Position numbers and translations under genes: made by a program
Source of the DNA: Mesorhizobium sp. B2-1-1
GTDB lineage: Bacteria > Pseudomonadota > Alphaproteobacteria > Rhizobiales > Rhizobiaceae
Direction of reading: 5' to 3'
Length of the DNA: 64,000 bases
Assembly (NCBI RefSeq): GCF_006442975.2
Contig: NZ_CP083954.1
Location: 2,673,501 to 2,737,500 of the forward strand
Notes under the pieces: model-generated
The model's input: only the letters and a program-made list of their open reading frames with translations
Database searches by the model: none
Told to the model about the DNA's origin: nothing
Part shown: positions 16,882 through 25,411 of the stretch, in pieces
Position numbering within the stretch: position 1 is the first letter of the stretch
Layout: each line of letters begins with the position of its first letter

Positions 16882-19179
16882 TCAGATCAGCTTCTCCAGC
16901 GTGATCGGCAAATCGCGGACGCGCTTCCCCGTCGCGTGGAACACCGCGTTGGCGATCGCCGGCGCCACGCCGACGATGGGCAGTTCGCCGACGCCCTTGC
17001 CGCCGAGCACCGAGGAGTGCGGGTCGGGGATGCCGACCGAAATCACCTCGATGTCGGGAATGTCGGCATTGGTCGGCACCAGATAGTCGGCGAGGTTGTT
17101 GTTGACGATGCGGCCGTGGCGGCGGTCGATGATGCCTTCTTCCAGCAACGCTTGGCCGATGCCCATGATGATGCCGCCCTTCCACTGGCTTTCCGCCAGC
17201 TTCGGATTGTAGAGCCGTCCCGAATCCAGCGCCGACACGACGCGCGAGACCCGCACGGTGCCGAAATCCTCGTCGACGCGGACCTCGATGAAATGCGCGC
17301 ACCAGGAATGGCGGGAATAATCGCCTTCCGTGTGCGGCAGCGCCATGGCGATGGTGGTGTAGTTCCTGTAGCGGTCCTCGGCACTCGAATTGGCCGGCAT
17401 GGTATCGCCTGTCGCCTCGATGCGATCGCGGCCGACGCTTTTGAGGAGCTCGGCGATCGACACATCGGGGCCGTCGCCACGCGGTGCGGTGATGCGGCCA
17501 TTGGCGACGACCAGCGTGTTGGCCTGCAGCGCATGGAAGGGCGAGCGCGGGTCGCTGATCGCCAACCCGACCAACTGGTCGAGCGCCGAGGTCGCGGCCT
17601 TGTAGACGGCGCCCGTCATGACGCCGGCCAGGCGCGAGCCGCCGGCGACGCCGGCGCGGGGGAAGCGGGAATCGCCCAGCTTCACCACGACGTCGTCGGC
17701 CGGCACGCCAACCGTCTCGGCCGCCGTCTGCGCCAGGATGGTGTAGGTGCCCTGGCCCATGTCGATCGAGGAGCTTTCGACCTCGACCGAGCCGTCGGCC
17801 AGGATGCGCACGATCGCCTCGCCATAGGCGCGCCGCACCGGATAGGTGCCTGCGGCCACGCCCCAGCCGATCAGATGGTTGCCGTCGCGCATCGAACGCG
17901 GCTCCGGTGAGCGCCTGGCCCAGCCGAAGCGCTCGGCGCCCGTGGCAAAAGCCTCGCGCAACTGCCTGGTGGACCAGGCTTTTTTCACTTCCGGGTCCTG
18001 CTCGGCATAGTTCCGCAGCCGGATCTCCAGCGGGTCGATGCCAACCTCATAGGCGAGCTCGTCGATGGCGCTTTCGATGCCGAAGGCCGAGGGGTTCTCG
18101 CCCGGCGCGCGCATGGCGCCCGGCACCACGGAATTCACCCGCACGACGTTCTGCCGGGACGAAAAGTTCGGCGTCGCGTACATGATCGAGGTAACCGAGG
18201 CCAACGGCTCCACCCACATGCCATCGATCGACGTTTCATTGACGCCGCGATGCACGATCGACTGGATTTTTCCTTCCGCATCCGCGCCGAGCGCCACCGT
18301 CTGGCGCGTCGCGGCGCGGCCGCCATAGCCGGTGAAGGTCTGCGGGCGCGTCATCACCAGGCGCACCGGCCGGCCGAGCATTTTGGCTGCACTCGCGGCA
18401 ACCGCGCCGTGGCCGAGCGCCAGCGCCTTGGAGCCGAAGCCGCCGCCGATATAGGGCGAGACCAGCCGCACATTCTCGAACGGCACATCGAACCACTCGG
18501 CATAGGTGCGCGCCATCCCATCGAGCCATTGGCTCGGCTCCCACACGGTGAGCCGGTCGCCCTCCCAGCGGGCGATCAGGCCGTGCGGCTCCATCGGCGC
18601 CTGGTATTCGCGCGGCGTGTTGTAGGCGGCGCAGATCCGGACCGGGGCGGACGCAAAGGCAGCCTGCGCGTCGCCCCATTCCTTGGTCATGGCCTCGATC
18701 GGAATGCCGTCGCCGGCTTTGGCATCGTTGAGGTCGACGATGGCCGGCGTCTCGTCATAGTCGACCTTGACCAGGGCCGCTGCCGCAACCGCCTGCTCGA
18801 AGGTTTCCGCGACCACGGCGGCGATATGCTGGCCCGAAAAGCTGATGTCGCGCGCCAGCGGGCAATAAGGCTTGTCGGGCGGGGGCGTGCCGAACCAGTC
18901 CGACGCGGTTTTCAGGGCCATGATGGTGTCCGGCGTCAGCACTTGCAGCACGCCGGGCGCCGCCTCAGCCTGCGCCGTATCGATGGCGCGCACCTTGCCG
19001 GAAGCGATCGTGCTGTCGACCAGCACGCCATAGGCCAGGTCTTCGAGCTGCTGTTCGACGGCGTATTTGGCTGCGCCGGTGATCTTGGCCGGGCCGTCGA
19101 CGCGCGACAGCCGGCCTCCGACGGCTTGTGCCAGCACGCCGTCGGAGGCGTCGCCATGTCTTGCGATGTGAACGGTCAT
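16882..19179 (-). CDS. Molybdenum hydroxylase large subunit (PaoC-like aldehyde oxidoreductase)
   Basis: This 765-residue subunit of the xanthine oxidase family carries the molybdenum cofactor. Motifs include GGGFGSK near the first cofactor-binding segment, GAMRAPGENPSAFGIE, DMGQGTYTI, and the C-terminal GGKGVGE with the catalytic glutamate at 732. Overall resemblance, including the partner with an extra iron-sulfur motif, is to E. coli PaoC, which oxidises aromatic aldehydes. The start overlaps the end of the FAD subunit by four bases. Maturation by a XdhC/PaoD-type chaperone is expected, but none is encoded in the window. Confidence 0.93.
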   Translation of the reverse strand: MTVHIARHGDASDGVLAQAVGGRLSRVDGPAKITGAAKYAVEQQLEDLAYGVLVDSTIASGKVRAIDTAQAEAAPGVLQVLTPDTIMALKTASDWFGTPPPDKPYCPLARDISFSGQHIAAVVAETFEQAVAAAALVKVDYDETPAIVDLNDAKAGDGIPIEAMTKEWGDAQAAFASAPVRICAAYNTPREYQAPMEPHGLIARWEGDRLTVWEPSQWLDGMARTYAEWFDVPFENVRLVSPYIGGGFGSKALALGHGAVAASAAKMLGRPVRLVMTRPQTFTGYGGRAATRQTVALGADAEGKIQSIVHRGVNETSIDGMWVEPLASVTSIMYATPNFSSRQNVVRVNSVVPGAMRAPGENPSAFGIESAIDELAYEVGIDPLEIRLRNYAEQDPEVKKAWSTRQLREAFATGAERFGWARRSPEPRSMRDGNHLIGWGVAAGTYPVRRAYGEAIVRILADGSVEVESSSIDMGQGTYTILAQTAAETVGVPADDVVVKLGDSRFPRAGVAGGSRLAGVMTGAVYKAATSALDQLVGLAISDPRSPFHALQANTLVVANGRITAPRGDGPDVSIAELLKSVGRDRIEATGDTMPANSSAEDRYRNYTTIAMALPHTEGDYSRHSWCAHFIEVRVDEDFGTVRVSRVVSALDSGRLYNPKLAESQWKGGIIMGIGQALLEEGIIDRRHGRIVNNNLADYLVPTNADIPDIEVISVGIPDPHSSVLGGKGVGELPIVGVAPAIANAVFHATGKRVRDLPITLEKLI

Positions 19180-20159
19180 GCCGCTTCTCCCAGTTTGAGG
19201 ATCGCTCTGGCCACCACGCGCGGCGCGAGCTCGATCTTGTAGTGGTTGGCGCCATGGTCGACGGCGCCCTCGACGGCGAGCAGGCTGGCCGCGCGGACAA
19301 CCTCAGGCTCCAGCACCTTGCCTTTAAGCGCCTCTTCCACGGTGCGCGCCCGCCAGGGCTTGGTGGCAACGCCGCCGAGCGCGACGCGCAGGTCGCGGAC
19401 GGTGCGCCCGTCGGCCTCGAGTTCGAGGCCGACGGCGGCACTGGCGGCGGCGAACTCGTAAGACTGCCGGTCGCGGACCTTCACGTAGCTCGAGCGGCGG
19501 GCGGCGGCGGATCCCGGGATTTCGATGGCGGTGATCATCTCGCCCGGTTCGATCGCGTGTTCCTTCTGAGGCGTGGTGCCGGGCAGCAGGAAAAAGTCGT
19601 CGACCAAGACGCGGCGTTCTCCGAGATGGACCACCGCATCGAAGGCGACCAGCGCGGTGGCGAGGTCGCCGGGATAGGTGGCGATGCAGGCCTCGCTGGT
19701 GCCGAGCACCGCATGGCCCCTGGTGACGCCGCCGATCGCCGAACAGCCGCTGCCGGGCTCGCGCTTGTTGCAGGCGGCAAAATTCGAGGGATCGCGGAAA
19801 TAGGGGCAGCGTGTGCGCTGCATCAGATTGCCGCCGACGGTCGCCATGTTGCGGAGCTGCGCCGAAGCCGCCTGCCACAGCGCCTCCGAGACGGCGGGAA
19901 AGCCGCCCTTGATGCCGGCGTGGTCGGCGACATGGCTCATCCTGGCGAGCGCGCCGATGACGGCGCCGCGCTCGTCGATCTCGATGGTATCGAGCCCCTT
20001 GAGATGGCTGATGTCGACCAGGCTATCGGGCTCGGCGACGCCGCATTTGGCGAGGTCGATCAGCGTCGTGCCGCCGGCCAGCAGCATGGCGCCGGGCAGG
20101 GCGGCCGCTTGGCGTGCGGCGTCGACCGAGGCGGCGCGAAGATAGGAAAAATCCCTCAT
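19176..20159 (-). CDS. Molybdenum hydroxylase FAD subunit (PaoB-like)
   Basis: This 327-residue FAD-binding subunit passes electrons from the iron-sulfur centres to the acceptor. It has the CO-dehydrogenase flavoprotein features LAGGTTLIDL and ATVGGNLMQRTRCPYF. A cysteine cluster (CPYF, then CNKREPGSGCSAIGG) matches the additional [4Fe-4S] insertion known in E. coli PaoB and absent from ordinary xanthine dehydrogenases. It overlaps both neighbours by four bases (ATGA at each junction), so the three subunits are translated as one unit. Confidence 0.92.
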   Translation of the reverse strand: MRDFSYLRAASVDAARQAAALPGAMLLAGGTTLIDLAKCGVAEPDSLVDISHLKGLDTIEIDERGAVIGALARMSHVADHAGIKGGFPAVSEALWQAASAQLRNMATVGGNLMQRTRCPYFRDPSNFAACNKREPGSGCSAIGGVTRGHAVLGTSEACIATYPGDLATALVAFDAVVHLGERRVLVDDFFLLPGTTPQKEHAIEPGEMITAIEIPGSAAARRSSYVKVRDRQSYEFAAASAAVGLELEADGRTVRDLRVALGGVATKPWRARTVEEALKGKVLEPEVVRAASLLAVEGAVDHGANHYKIELAPRVVARAILKLGEAA

Positions 20160-20635
20160 GACGCGGCCTCCAGCGCTGCCTGGCGCACGGCGGCGATGAT
20201 GTGCGGATAGGCGCCGCAGCGGCAGAGATTGCCGGCCATGTATTCGCGGATCTCGTCATCGGAGCCGGCATGGCCTTCGCGGATGCAGGCGACCGCCGAC
20301 ATGATCTGGCCAGATGTGCAATAGCCGCACTGGAAGGCGTCCTGATCGAGGAAGGCAGCCTGCACGGGATGCAGTTCGCCCTCCCGTGCAAGCCCCTCTA
20401 TGGTGGTGACGGTGCGGCCTTCGGCCTGTGCCGCCAGCGTCAGGCAAGCCAGCACGCGCTCGCCGTCGACATGCACCGTGCAGGCGCCGCACTGACCGTG
20501 GTCGCAGCCCTTCTTGGTGCCTGTCAGGCCGAGGCGGTCGCGCAAGGCGTCGAGCAGCGTGACGCGCGGTTCGAGGTCCAGCGTATGCGGCTGGCCGTTG
20601 ATATCGAGATGGACGGGGATTGTGGTGTTCGTCAT
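20156..20635 (-). CDS. Molybdenum hydroxylase [2Fe-2S] subunit (PaoA-like)
   Basis: The 159-residue small subunit has the plant-ferredoxin cluster [21 protein letters not shown] and the helical-domain cluster CGYCTSGQ with CRCGAY. E. coli PaoA carries a twin-arginine signal peptide that exports the heterotrimer; here the protein starts directly at [14 protein letters not shown], with no signal, so the enzyme should stay in the cytoplasm. A much longer open frame extends upstream to 21436 but crosses the divergent TetR gene and is not coding. This is the first gene of the three-gene operon. Confidence 0.93.
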   Translation of the reverse strand: MTNTTIPVHLDINGQPHTLDLEPRVTLLDALRDRLGLTGTKKGCDHGQCGACTVHVDGERVLACLTLAAQAEGRTVTTIEGLAREGELHPVQAAFLDQDAFQCGYCTSGQIMSAVACIREGHAGSDDEIREYMAGNLCRCGAYPHIIAAVRQAALEAAS

Positions 20636-20724
20636 GGGCGTCTGGCTCCAGTTGCTTGACGCTGAGGGAAATGAAGTGGTGTCGGGGCGGGGAAGGGCAA
20701 GGCGCAATGTGGTCAGCTTGGCCG

Positions 20725-20746
20725 ATCTCCCCCCGCGGGGGGAGAT
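20725..20746. repeat. Perfect 22-bp palindrome upstream of the hydroxylase operon
   Basis: A perfect palindrome with arms ATCTCCCCCCG lies 90 bp upstream of the [2Fe-2S] subunit start. It equals the inner hairpin of the intergenic elements found elsewhere in the window, so it is best read as an element remnant rather than an operator. Confidence 0.5.
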
Positions 20747-20859
20747 TACGCTCTTCGGCGCCTTCACCAATCCCTGACGAATATCGGCCTTGGCTTGCAA
20801 GCTTTCAGCACGTGACATACCGGTTCCCCTGATTATATGATAAAGGTGCTCCACTAAAG

Positions 20860-20873
20860 CGGAGGCGCCTCCG
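20860..20873. promoter_or_regulatory. Palindromic operator candidate for the TetR regulator
   Basis: CGGAGGCGCCTCCG is a perfect 14-bp palindrome with AT-rich flanks (TAAAG before, TTTA after) lying 23 bp before the ATG of the TetR gene and about 225 bp from the divergent hydroxylase operon. Such a site is typical for TetR autoregulation. Confidence 0.6.
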
Positions 20874-20896
20874 TTTATTACGTGGGGGCTGACCCG

Positions 20897-21550
20897 ATGG
20901 GGTTCAAGCCCCATATTTCGACAGTGGAGAAAAAATTGGCCGCAGAGCCGTCCGCCATCCCCGACCAGAAGACCGCAGAGGCCAAGCCGTTGCGCGCCGA
21001 CGCGCAGCGCAACCGCGACCGGCTGGTCGAGGTGGCGGCCTCGGTCTTCGCCGAGCGCGGGATCGATGCCTCGCTGGAGGAGATCGCGCGCCGCGCGGGC
21101 GTCGGCATCGGCACGCTCTACCGCCATTTCCCGACGCGCGAGCACCTGGTCGAGGTGGTCTACCGGCGCGAGGTGGAAGGGCTGTGCGCGGCCGCCGACG
21201 AACTGGCGACAAAGCATCCGTCCGACGTCGCGCTGGAAGAATGGATGCGGCGCTTCGTCGACTATATCGCCACCAAGCGAGGGCTTGCGACCAGCCTGCG
21301 CATCCTGTTGACTGCGAATGCCAATCTCTATTCCGACACGTCGGGTCGGGTCTCGGCGGCGTTGCGGCAATTGGTCGAGGCGGCGGTGGCCGAGGGCACC
21401 ATCCGTGGCGATGTCGACGCGTCCGACGTGCTGCACGCGCTGGGCGGCATCTATTCGGCGCCCGACACCCCGGATTGGCGCGATCGCTCGCGCCGGCTGG
21501 TCCGGCTGCTGATGGACGGATTGCGGTTCGGCGCCGCCAAGGCTAGGTGA
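20897..21550 (+). CDS. TetR-family transcriptional regulator
   Basis: About 217 residues. The N-terminal HTH (SLEEIARRAGVGIGTLYRHF, about 59-78 from this ATG) is a canonical TetR domain; the C-terminal ligand domain is of a common rhizobial type. A GTG at 20882 in the same frame is an alternative start; it would put the palindrome only 8 bp ahead. The gene is divergent from the molybdenum hydroxylase operon and is its likely regulator. Confidence 0.92.
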   Translation: MGFKPHISTVEKKLAAEPSAIPDQKTAEAKPLRADAQRNRDRLVEVAASVFAERGIDASLEEIARRAGVGIGTLYRHFPTREHLVEVVYRREVEGLCAAADELATKHPSDVALEEWMRRFVDYIATKRGLATSLRILLTANANLYSDTSGRVSAALRQLVEAAVAEGTIRGDVDASDVLHALGGIYSAPDTPDWRDRSRRLVRLLMDGLRFGAAKAR

Positions 21551-21607
21551 GGGCGACTGGAGACTGGCCTGCGGCTAGCGGGCACGTCCGCGATTTGGGG
21601 GCATCTT

Positions 21608-22606
21608 ATGTATGTGGGCCGTTCCTACAAGGTGATGGATTTCGCGCTCTGGTCGCGGCGCAGCGTCATCTACATGGTGGTGGTGAGCGGACTGGCGGTG
21701 GCCGCCTACCGTTTTCCCGGACTTGCCGGGTTCTCGGTGCCGTGGTCTGTCGTGCTGGTGCTCGGCACCACGGTGTCACTGGTTGCGGGCTTCAAGAATT
21801 CGCAGGTGTTTACCCGCAGCGGTGAAGCGCTGCAGGCGTTTGCGCAAATCACGGCCAGCAGCCGGTTGTGGTCCAATTTCTGCAGGGACTTCACCGACGC
21901 CCCGACAGCGAAGCAACTCATCTATCGCCACATCGCCTGGATGACGGCGCTGCGTTTCGCGCTGCGGCGGCCGATGCCATGGGAATCCATGGCGCGGGCC
22001 GCCAATATCGAATACCGGCGGCGTTACCATGTCCAGGAGGATACGGGCTCGATCGCCGACGAATTGCGGCCGTTGCTGGCCGAGCAGACCGAGGGCGTCC
22101 TGAAATCGCCCCGCCCGGCGATCGCCTTGCTCGAAATGCAATCGGTGCAGGTCAACGGCTTGTTCAAGGATGCCAAGATTCCTCCGCAGATCTATGGCGA
22201 ACTGACAAAACTCATCCGCGACTTCCACGACCAGCAGGCGCGCTGCGACCGCATCAAGAACAATCCCTATCCCCGCCAATACGCCATCGTCAGTTCCATG
22301 TTCGTCATGATCTTCTGCACGCTGTTGCCGTTCGGCGTCGTTCCGGTCTTCGCCGAGATGGGCAAATTCGGCGGGGCGCTGAGCTCGATCGCGATCTGGC
22401 TGACGATCCCGTTCAGCACGCTGCTGGGCTGGGCATACATGTCGCTCGACCAGGTCGGCGAGAGCAGCGCCAACCCTTTCGAGGGCAACGCCAACGATGT
22501 GCCGATCTCGCAGATCTGCCGCGACATCGAGATCGAGATGCGGACCGGGCTCGGCGAGGTCGACCTTCCCGCGCCATTGCTGCCTGTCAACGACATCGCG
22601 ACGTAA
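21608..22606 (+). CDS. Bestrophin-family channel protein
   Basis: The 332-residue membrane protein has two hydrophobic hairpins, one near 20-65 and one near 230-285. Its signatures match bacterial bestrophins (UPF0187): NNPYPRQYA before the second hairpin and SSANPFEGNANDVPI after it, the family's conserved C-terminal acidic stretch. Members form pentameric ion channels of varied selectivity. It starts 57 bp after the TetR gene on the same strand but has no obvious functional link to it. Confidence 0.85.
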   Translation: MYVGRSYKVMDFALWSRRSVIYMVVVSGLAVAAYRFPGLAGFSVPWSVVLVLGTTVSLVAGFKNSQVFTRSGEALQAFAQITASSRLWSNFCRDFTDAPTAKQLIYRHIAWMTALRFALRRPMPWESMARAANIEYRRRYHVQEDTGSIADELRPLLAEQTEGVLKSPRPAIALLEMQSVQVNGLFKDAKIPPQIYGELTKLIRDFHDQQARCDRIKNNPYPRQYAIVSSMFVMIFCTLLPFGVVPVFAEMGKFGGALSSIAIWLTIPFSTLLGWAYMSLDQVGESSANPFEGNANDVPISQICRDIEIEMRTGLGEVDLPAPLLPVNDIAT

Positions 22607-22690
22607 ACGCCAGCGCGCTTGGCGGTGATGAGCAGGGCGAACGGCCGGCTTCATTGCGCCTGGGCGGCGCGCCGCTCCGCCGTCGAAGCG

Positions 22691-22819
22691 TCAGGTCTTT
22701 TCGGGCGTGCACCAGGGGCAGCCCTTGGCGGGTTGCGAGGGCTCGTCGCCGCGCCGTGTCGGCTCCGCCTCGATCGGCTCCCGTGTGTCGGGACCGTGCG
22801 TCTCACTCGTCCGTGTCAT
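22691..22819 (-). CDS. 42-residue CPWC-motif peptide
   Basis: A small gene with a clear ribosome site (GGAGAAGAACC, then ATG) encodes 42 residues: a charged, Glu/Arg/Pro-rich first half and a C-terminal CPWC motif seven residues before the end. CPWC is a redox-active or metal-binding spacing. It is 32 bp downstream of the small membrane-protein gene and in the same direction, so it belongs to the DUF899 cluster. I do not recognise a family. Confidence 0.7.
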   Translation of the reverse strand: MTRTSETHGPDTREPIEAEPTRRGDEPSQPAKGCPWCTPEKT

Positions 22820-22851
22820 GGTTCTTCTCCTTGGTGGGTTGCATCGGCGAT

Positions 22852-23172
22852 TCAAACTGGTTGCGCAATGCTCTGTTTTTGCAGAGTTTTCTCCAAGCGC
22901 TTTGCTTTCTCCCGGCCCGCCTGCCTGTTGGAAATCACGCGCAGCCAAGGCGCCAGATGGAAGGCGCTCATCAGCAGGTACATGGCCGGCATGCCGGTGA
23001 GCGGCGAAGAAGTGCCCATGCACAGCATCGCCGCATCGCCGCCGAAGATGCCGGCCAGCAGCGCCATCAGGGCGAAGGTCGGCGCTGCGGCGAGGCCCAG
23101 CCAGTCGGCGATGCCGAGGCGGGCCGCGTCCTGATCGGGACAGGGAAGGGCGTCTGTATGGATGTCGCTCAT
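22852..23172 (-). CDS. Small membrane protein of the DUF899 cluster
   Basis: The 106-residue protein has two hydrophobic helices (about 24-48 and 58-80) separated by a short polar loop, a 20-residue polar N-terminus and a basic C-terminus. A good ribosome site (AGGAG) precedes the ATG. It lies 120 bp downstream of the DUF899 gene on the same strand. Function unknown; topology suggests both ends in the cytoplasm. Confidence 0.75.
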   Translation of the reverse strand: MSDIHTDALPCPDQDAARLGIADWLGLAAAPTFALMALLAGIFGGDAAMLCMGTSSPLTGMPAMYLLMSAFHLAPWLRVISNRQAGREKAKRLEKTLQKQSIAQPV

Positions 23173-23292
23173 GTCTTTCTCCTCGGTTGCGCATTGGCGC
23201 GAGCCCGGAAAGCAGCAGCAATCCTGGGAAAGCTGCCGCCTTGCGAAGAGCGTCCGGCTGCGCTTGCGTCGAGCCGGCGCTCTAGCCAGGCT

Positions 23293-24045
23293 CTACTGGG
23301 CGTCCTTGTTGCGGAACGCCGCCTCGCCGGCAGCAGACACTTCGTCCCATTTCCTGTCCGGCGCGGTGTCGGCGTCGTAGTTGTCGCTCCAGTTCCACCA
23401 TTTGTAGGTCGGGGTCTGCGGATAGCCTTCGGGCGAGTCCTCCCAGACCTCCTGGCGGCCGAGCGGCGTGGCGTCGAGGTAGCTCCAGACGGTGCCCATC
23501 GCCTCGTCGCCGCGGTTGTTGATCAGATAAGTGCGGAAGATGCGGTCCCCGTCGCGGATGAAGACGTTGTGGCCGTGCCATTCGTCGACGCCGAAGTCTT
23601 TGTCGAAGCTGTCGGTGATGGTGTACCAGGGCATTGCCCAGCCCATCCGCTTCTTCAGCCGCGCAATGTCGGCCTGCGGCGCACGCGAGGCGTAGGCCAG
23701 CGTGGTGTCACGGGCGTTGAGATGAGCGAGGTTGGAGACCTGGTCGGCGCCCAGCGAGCAGCCGCGGCAGGCGTGATCGGGCCAACCATACACACCCGGC
23801 TCGAAGAAGGCGCGGTAGACGATCAGCTGGCGGCGGCCCTCGAACAGGTCGAGCAGGCTCGCTTTTCCGTTGGGGCCTTCGAACGTGTAATCCTTCTCGA
23901 CGGCCATCCACGGCATGCGCCGGCGCTCGGCGGCCAGTGCGTCCTTGGCGCGGAGCGTCGCCTTCTCCTTTACGAGCAACTGCTGGCGCGCCGCCTCCCA
24001 TGCTTGCTGGGAAACGATCGGCGGTGTGTGCATTTGCTTGGTCAT
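23293..24045 (-). CDS. DUF899-family thioredoxin-like protein
   Basis: This 250-residue protein belongs to the DUF899 family of thioredoxin-fold proteins of unknown role. The N-terminal motif ARQQLLVKEKATLRAKDALA and the MPWMAVEKDYTFEGPNG region are typical. A Cys-Arg-Gly-Cys pair at 93-96 sits in the place of a thioredoxin active site, inside GWPDHACRGCSLGADQ. The C-terminal half ends with KWWNWSDNYD. It leads the cluster with the small membrane protein and the CPWC peptide and faces a regulator-like gene across 110 bp. Confidence 0.88.
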   Translation of the reverse strand: MTKQMHTPPIVSQQAWEAARQQLLVKEKATLRAKDALAAERRRMPWMAVEKDYTFEGPNGKASLLDLFEGRRQLIVYRAFFEPGVYGWPDHACRGCSLGADQVSNLAHLNARDTTLAYASRAPQADIARLKKRMGWAMPWYTITDSFDKDFGVDEWHGHNVFIRDGDRIFRTYLINNRGDEAMGTVWSYLDATPLGRQEVWEDSPEGYPQTPTYKWWNWSDNYDADTAPDRKWDEVSAAGEAAFRNKDAQ

Positions 24046-24155
24046 GGCTTTTGCCTCGCTGTTCCGGTTTGATGTGACGCGACTGACATAGCGCCGGACA
24101 GCGGGATGGTGAGAGTTACAAGTGTGGCGGGATTCGCCGTGGCGGGATTTTTTTG

Positions 24156-25376
24156 ATGGATTCGCTGATCACGGCCGCGGGGCTGTTGCTGGCGGCGGGT
24201 GACCCGCTCGGCGCGCTCGACCGCGTGGCGTTGCGCGAGGACGCGCCGGCGCTGGCGCTGCGCGGCATCGCCATGGCGCAGCTCGGCGATCTCGACCGGG
24301 CCAGGGCTCTGCTGCGGCGGGCGGGGCGCACCTTCGGGCCGAGGGAAGCGGTGGCGCGCGCCAGATGCGTCATCGCCGAAGCCGAGATCGCGCTGGTTTC
24401 GCGCGACCTCGGCTGGCCGGCCAAGGCGCTCGACGCGGCGCGGGCGACGCTGGAAAAGCAAGGCGACCGGCTGAACGCCGCGCATGCGCGGCACCTGGAA
24501 GTGCGATTCCTGTTGCTGATCGGCCGTCTCGACGAGGCCGAGCAGGTGCTGGCCGGGCTCGATGCGACGCCGTTTCCGCCGGCTTCGCGGGCCGCGCACG
24601 AGCTGGTCGTCGCCGGCATCGCCATGCGGCGCCTCAGGACGAAGACCGCGCGCGCGGCACTCGAGCGGGCCCGCCACGCCGCATGGCGGGCCGGCATTCC
24701 CGGACTGATGGCCGAGGTCGACAGCGCGTTCCGGGTGCTGGCAACCCCGGCGGCGCGGCTGATCGCGAACGGCCAGGAGCATCCGCTGCTGCTCGAGGAA
24801 GTCGAGACCTTGCAGGCATCGGAAGCGCTGGTGGTCGACGGTCTTCGTTATGCCGTGCGCAGACAGGAGGCGCGGGCCTCTCTGGCGACGCGCCCGGTGC
24901 TGTTTGCGCTGGCGCGCGCGTTGGCCGAGGCCTGGCCCGGCGACATGCCGCGTGCGGCGCTCATCGCCAGGGCCTTCGGCGGCAGGCACGCCGATGAATC
25001 GCATCGCGCCCGGCTGCGGGTCGAGATCGGCCGGCTGCGCGCCGAGCTGCGCGGGCTGGCCGACATCCAGGCGACGAAGCGCGGTTTTTCGCTGGCGCCG
25101 AAACGGGGCGGCGAAGTGGTGGTGCTGGCGCGGCCTCTCGAGGAGCGGCATGCGGCAGTGCTCGCCTTCCTCGCCGACGGCGAAGCCTGGTCGAGCTCGG
25201 CACTGGCGCTGGCGCTCGCATCCAGCCAGCGCAGCGTGCAGCGCGCGCTGGAGCAGCTTGCCGAGACCGGCAAGGTGCAATGGTTCGGCCACGGCCGGGC
25301 GCGCCGCTGGATGACGCCGCCGGTGGCGGGTTTCACGACCACCTTGTTACTCCCGGCGCCGTTGCCGAACGGCTAG
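24156..25376 (+). CDS. Regulator-like protein with C-terminal winged-helix region
   Basis: The 406-residue protein is divergent from the DUF899 cluster. Residues 1-200 are Ala/Leu/Arg-rich helical repeats (LALRGIAMAQLGDLDRARAL) that look TPR-like. The second half has two DNA-binding-like stretches: RVEIGRLRAELRGLADIQATKRGFSL, as in transcriptional-activator C-domains, and a helix-turn-helix-like SSALALALASSQRSVQRALEQL near the end. No phosphoacceptor domain is present. Two 10-bp direct repeats TGGCGGGATT (24125-24134 and 24140-24149) lie just before the ATG. It is a plausible regulator of the facing cluster; the family name is uncertain. Confidence 0.78.
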   Translation: MDSLITAAGLLLAAGDPLGALDRVALREDAPALALRGIAMAQLGDLDRARALLRRAGRTFGPREAVARARCVIAEAEIALVSRDLGWPAKALDAARATLEKQGDRLNAAHARHLEVRFLLLIGRLDEAEQVLAGLDATPFPPASRAAHELVVAGIAMRRLRTKTARAALERARHAAWRAGIPGLMAEVDSAFRVLATPAARLIANGQEHPLLLEEVETLQASEALVVDGLRYAVRRQEARASLATRPVLFALARALAEAWPGDMPRAALIARAFGGRHADESHRARLRVEIGRLRAELRGLADIQATKRGFSLAPKRGGEVVVLARPLEERHAAVLAFLADGEAWSSSALALALASSQRSVQRALEQLAETGKVQWFGHGRARRWMTPPVAGFTTTLLLPAPLPNG

Positions 25377-25411
25377 GAATGGATCACACGATCAAGGGTG
25401 AGGATGAAGAC

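Noticed and set aside
20636..21436. Upstream extension of the [2Fe-2S] subunit frame
   Set aside because: It crosses the TetR gene and the operator region, and the added residues are not part of the family; the ATG at 20635 gives the normal small-subunit length.
24125..24149. TGGCGGGATT direct repeats as an established operator
   Set aside because: Two 10-bp copies 15 bp apart just before the start codon are suggestive, but with GC-rich composition and no partner evidence they are mentioned under the gene rather than called as a site.
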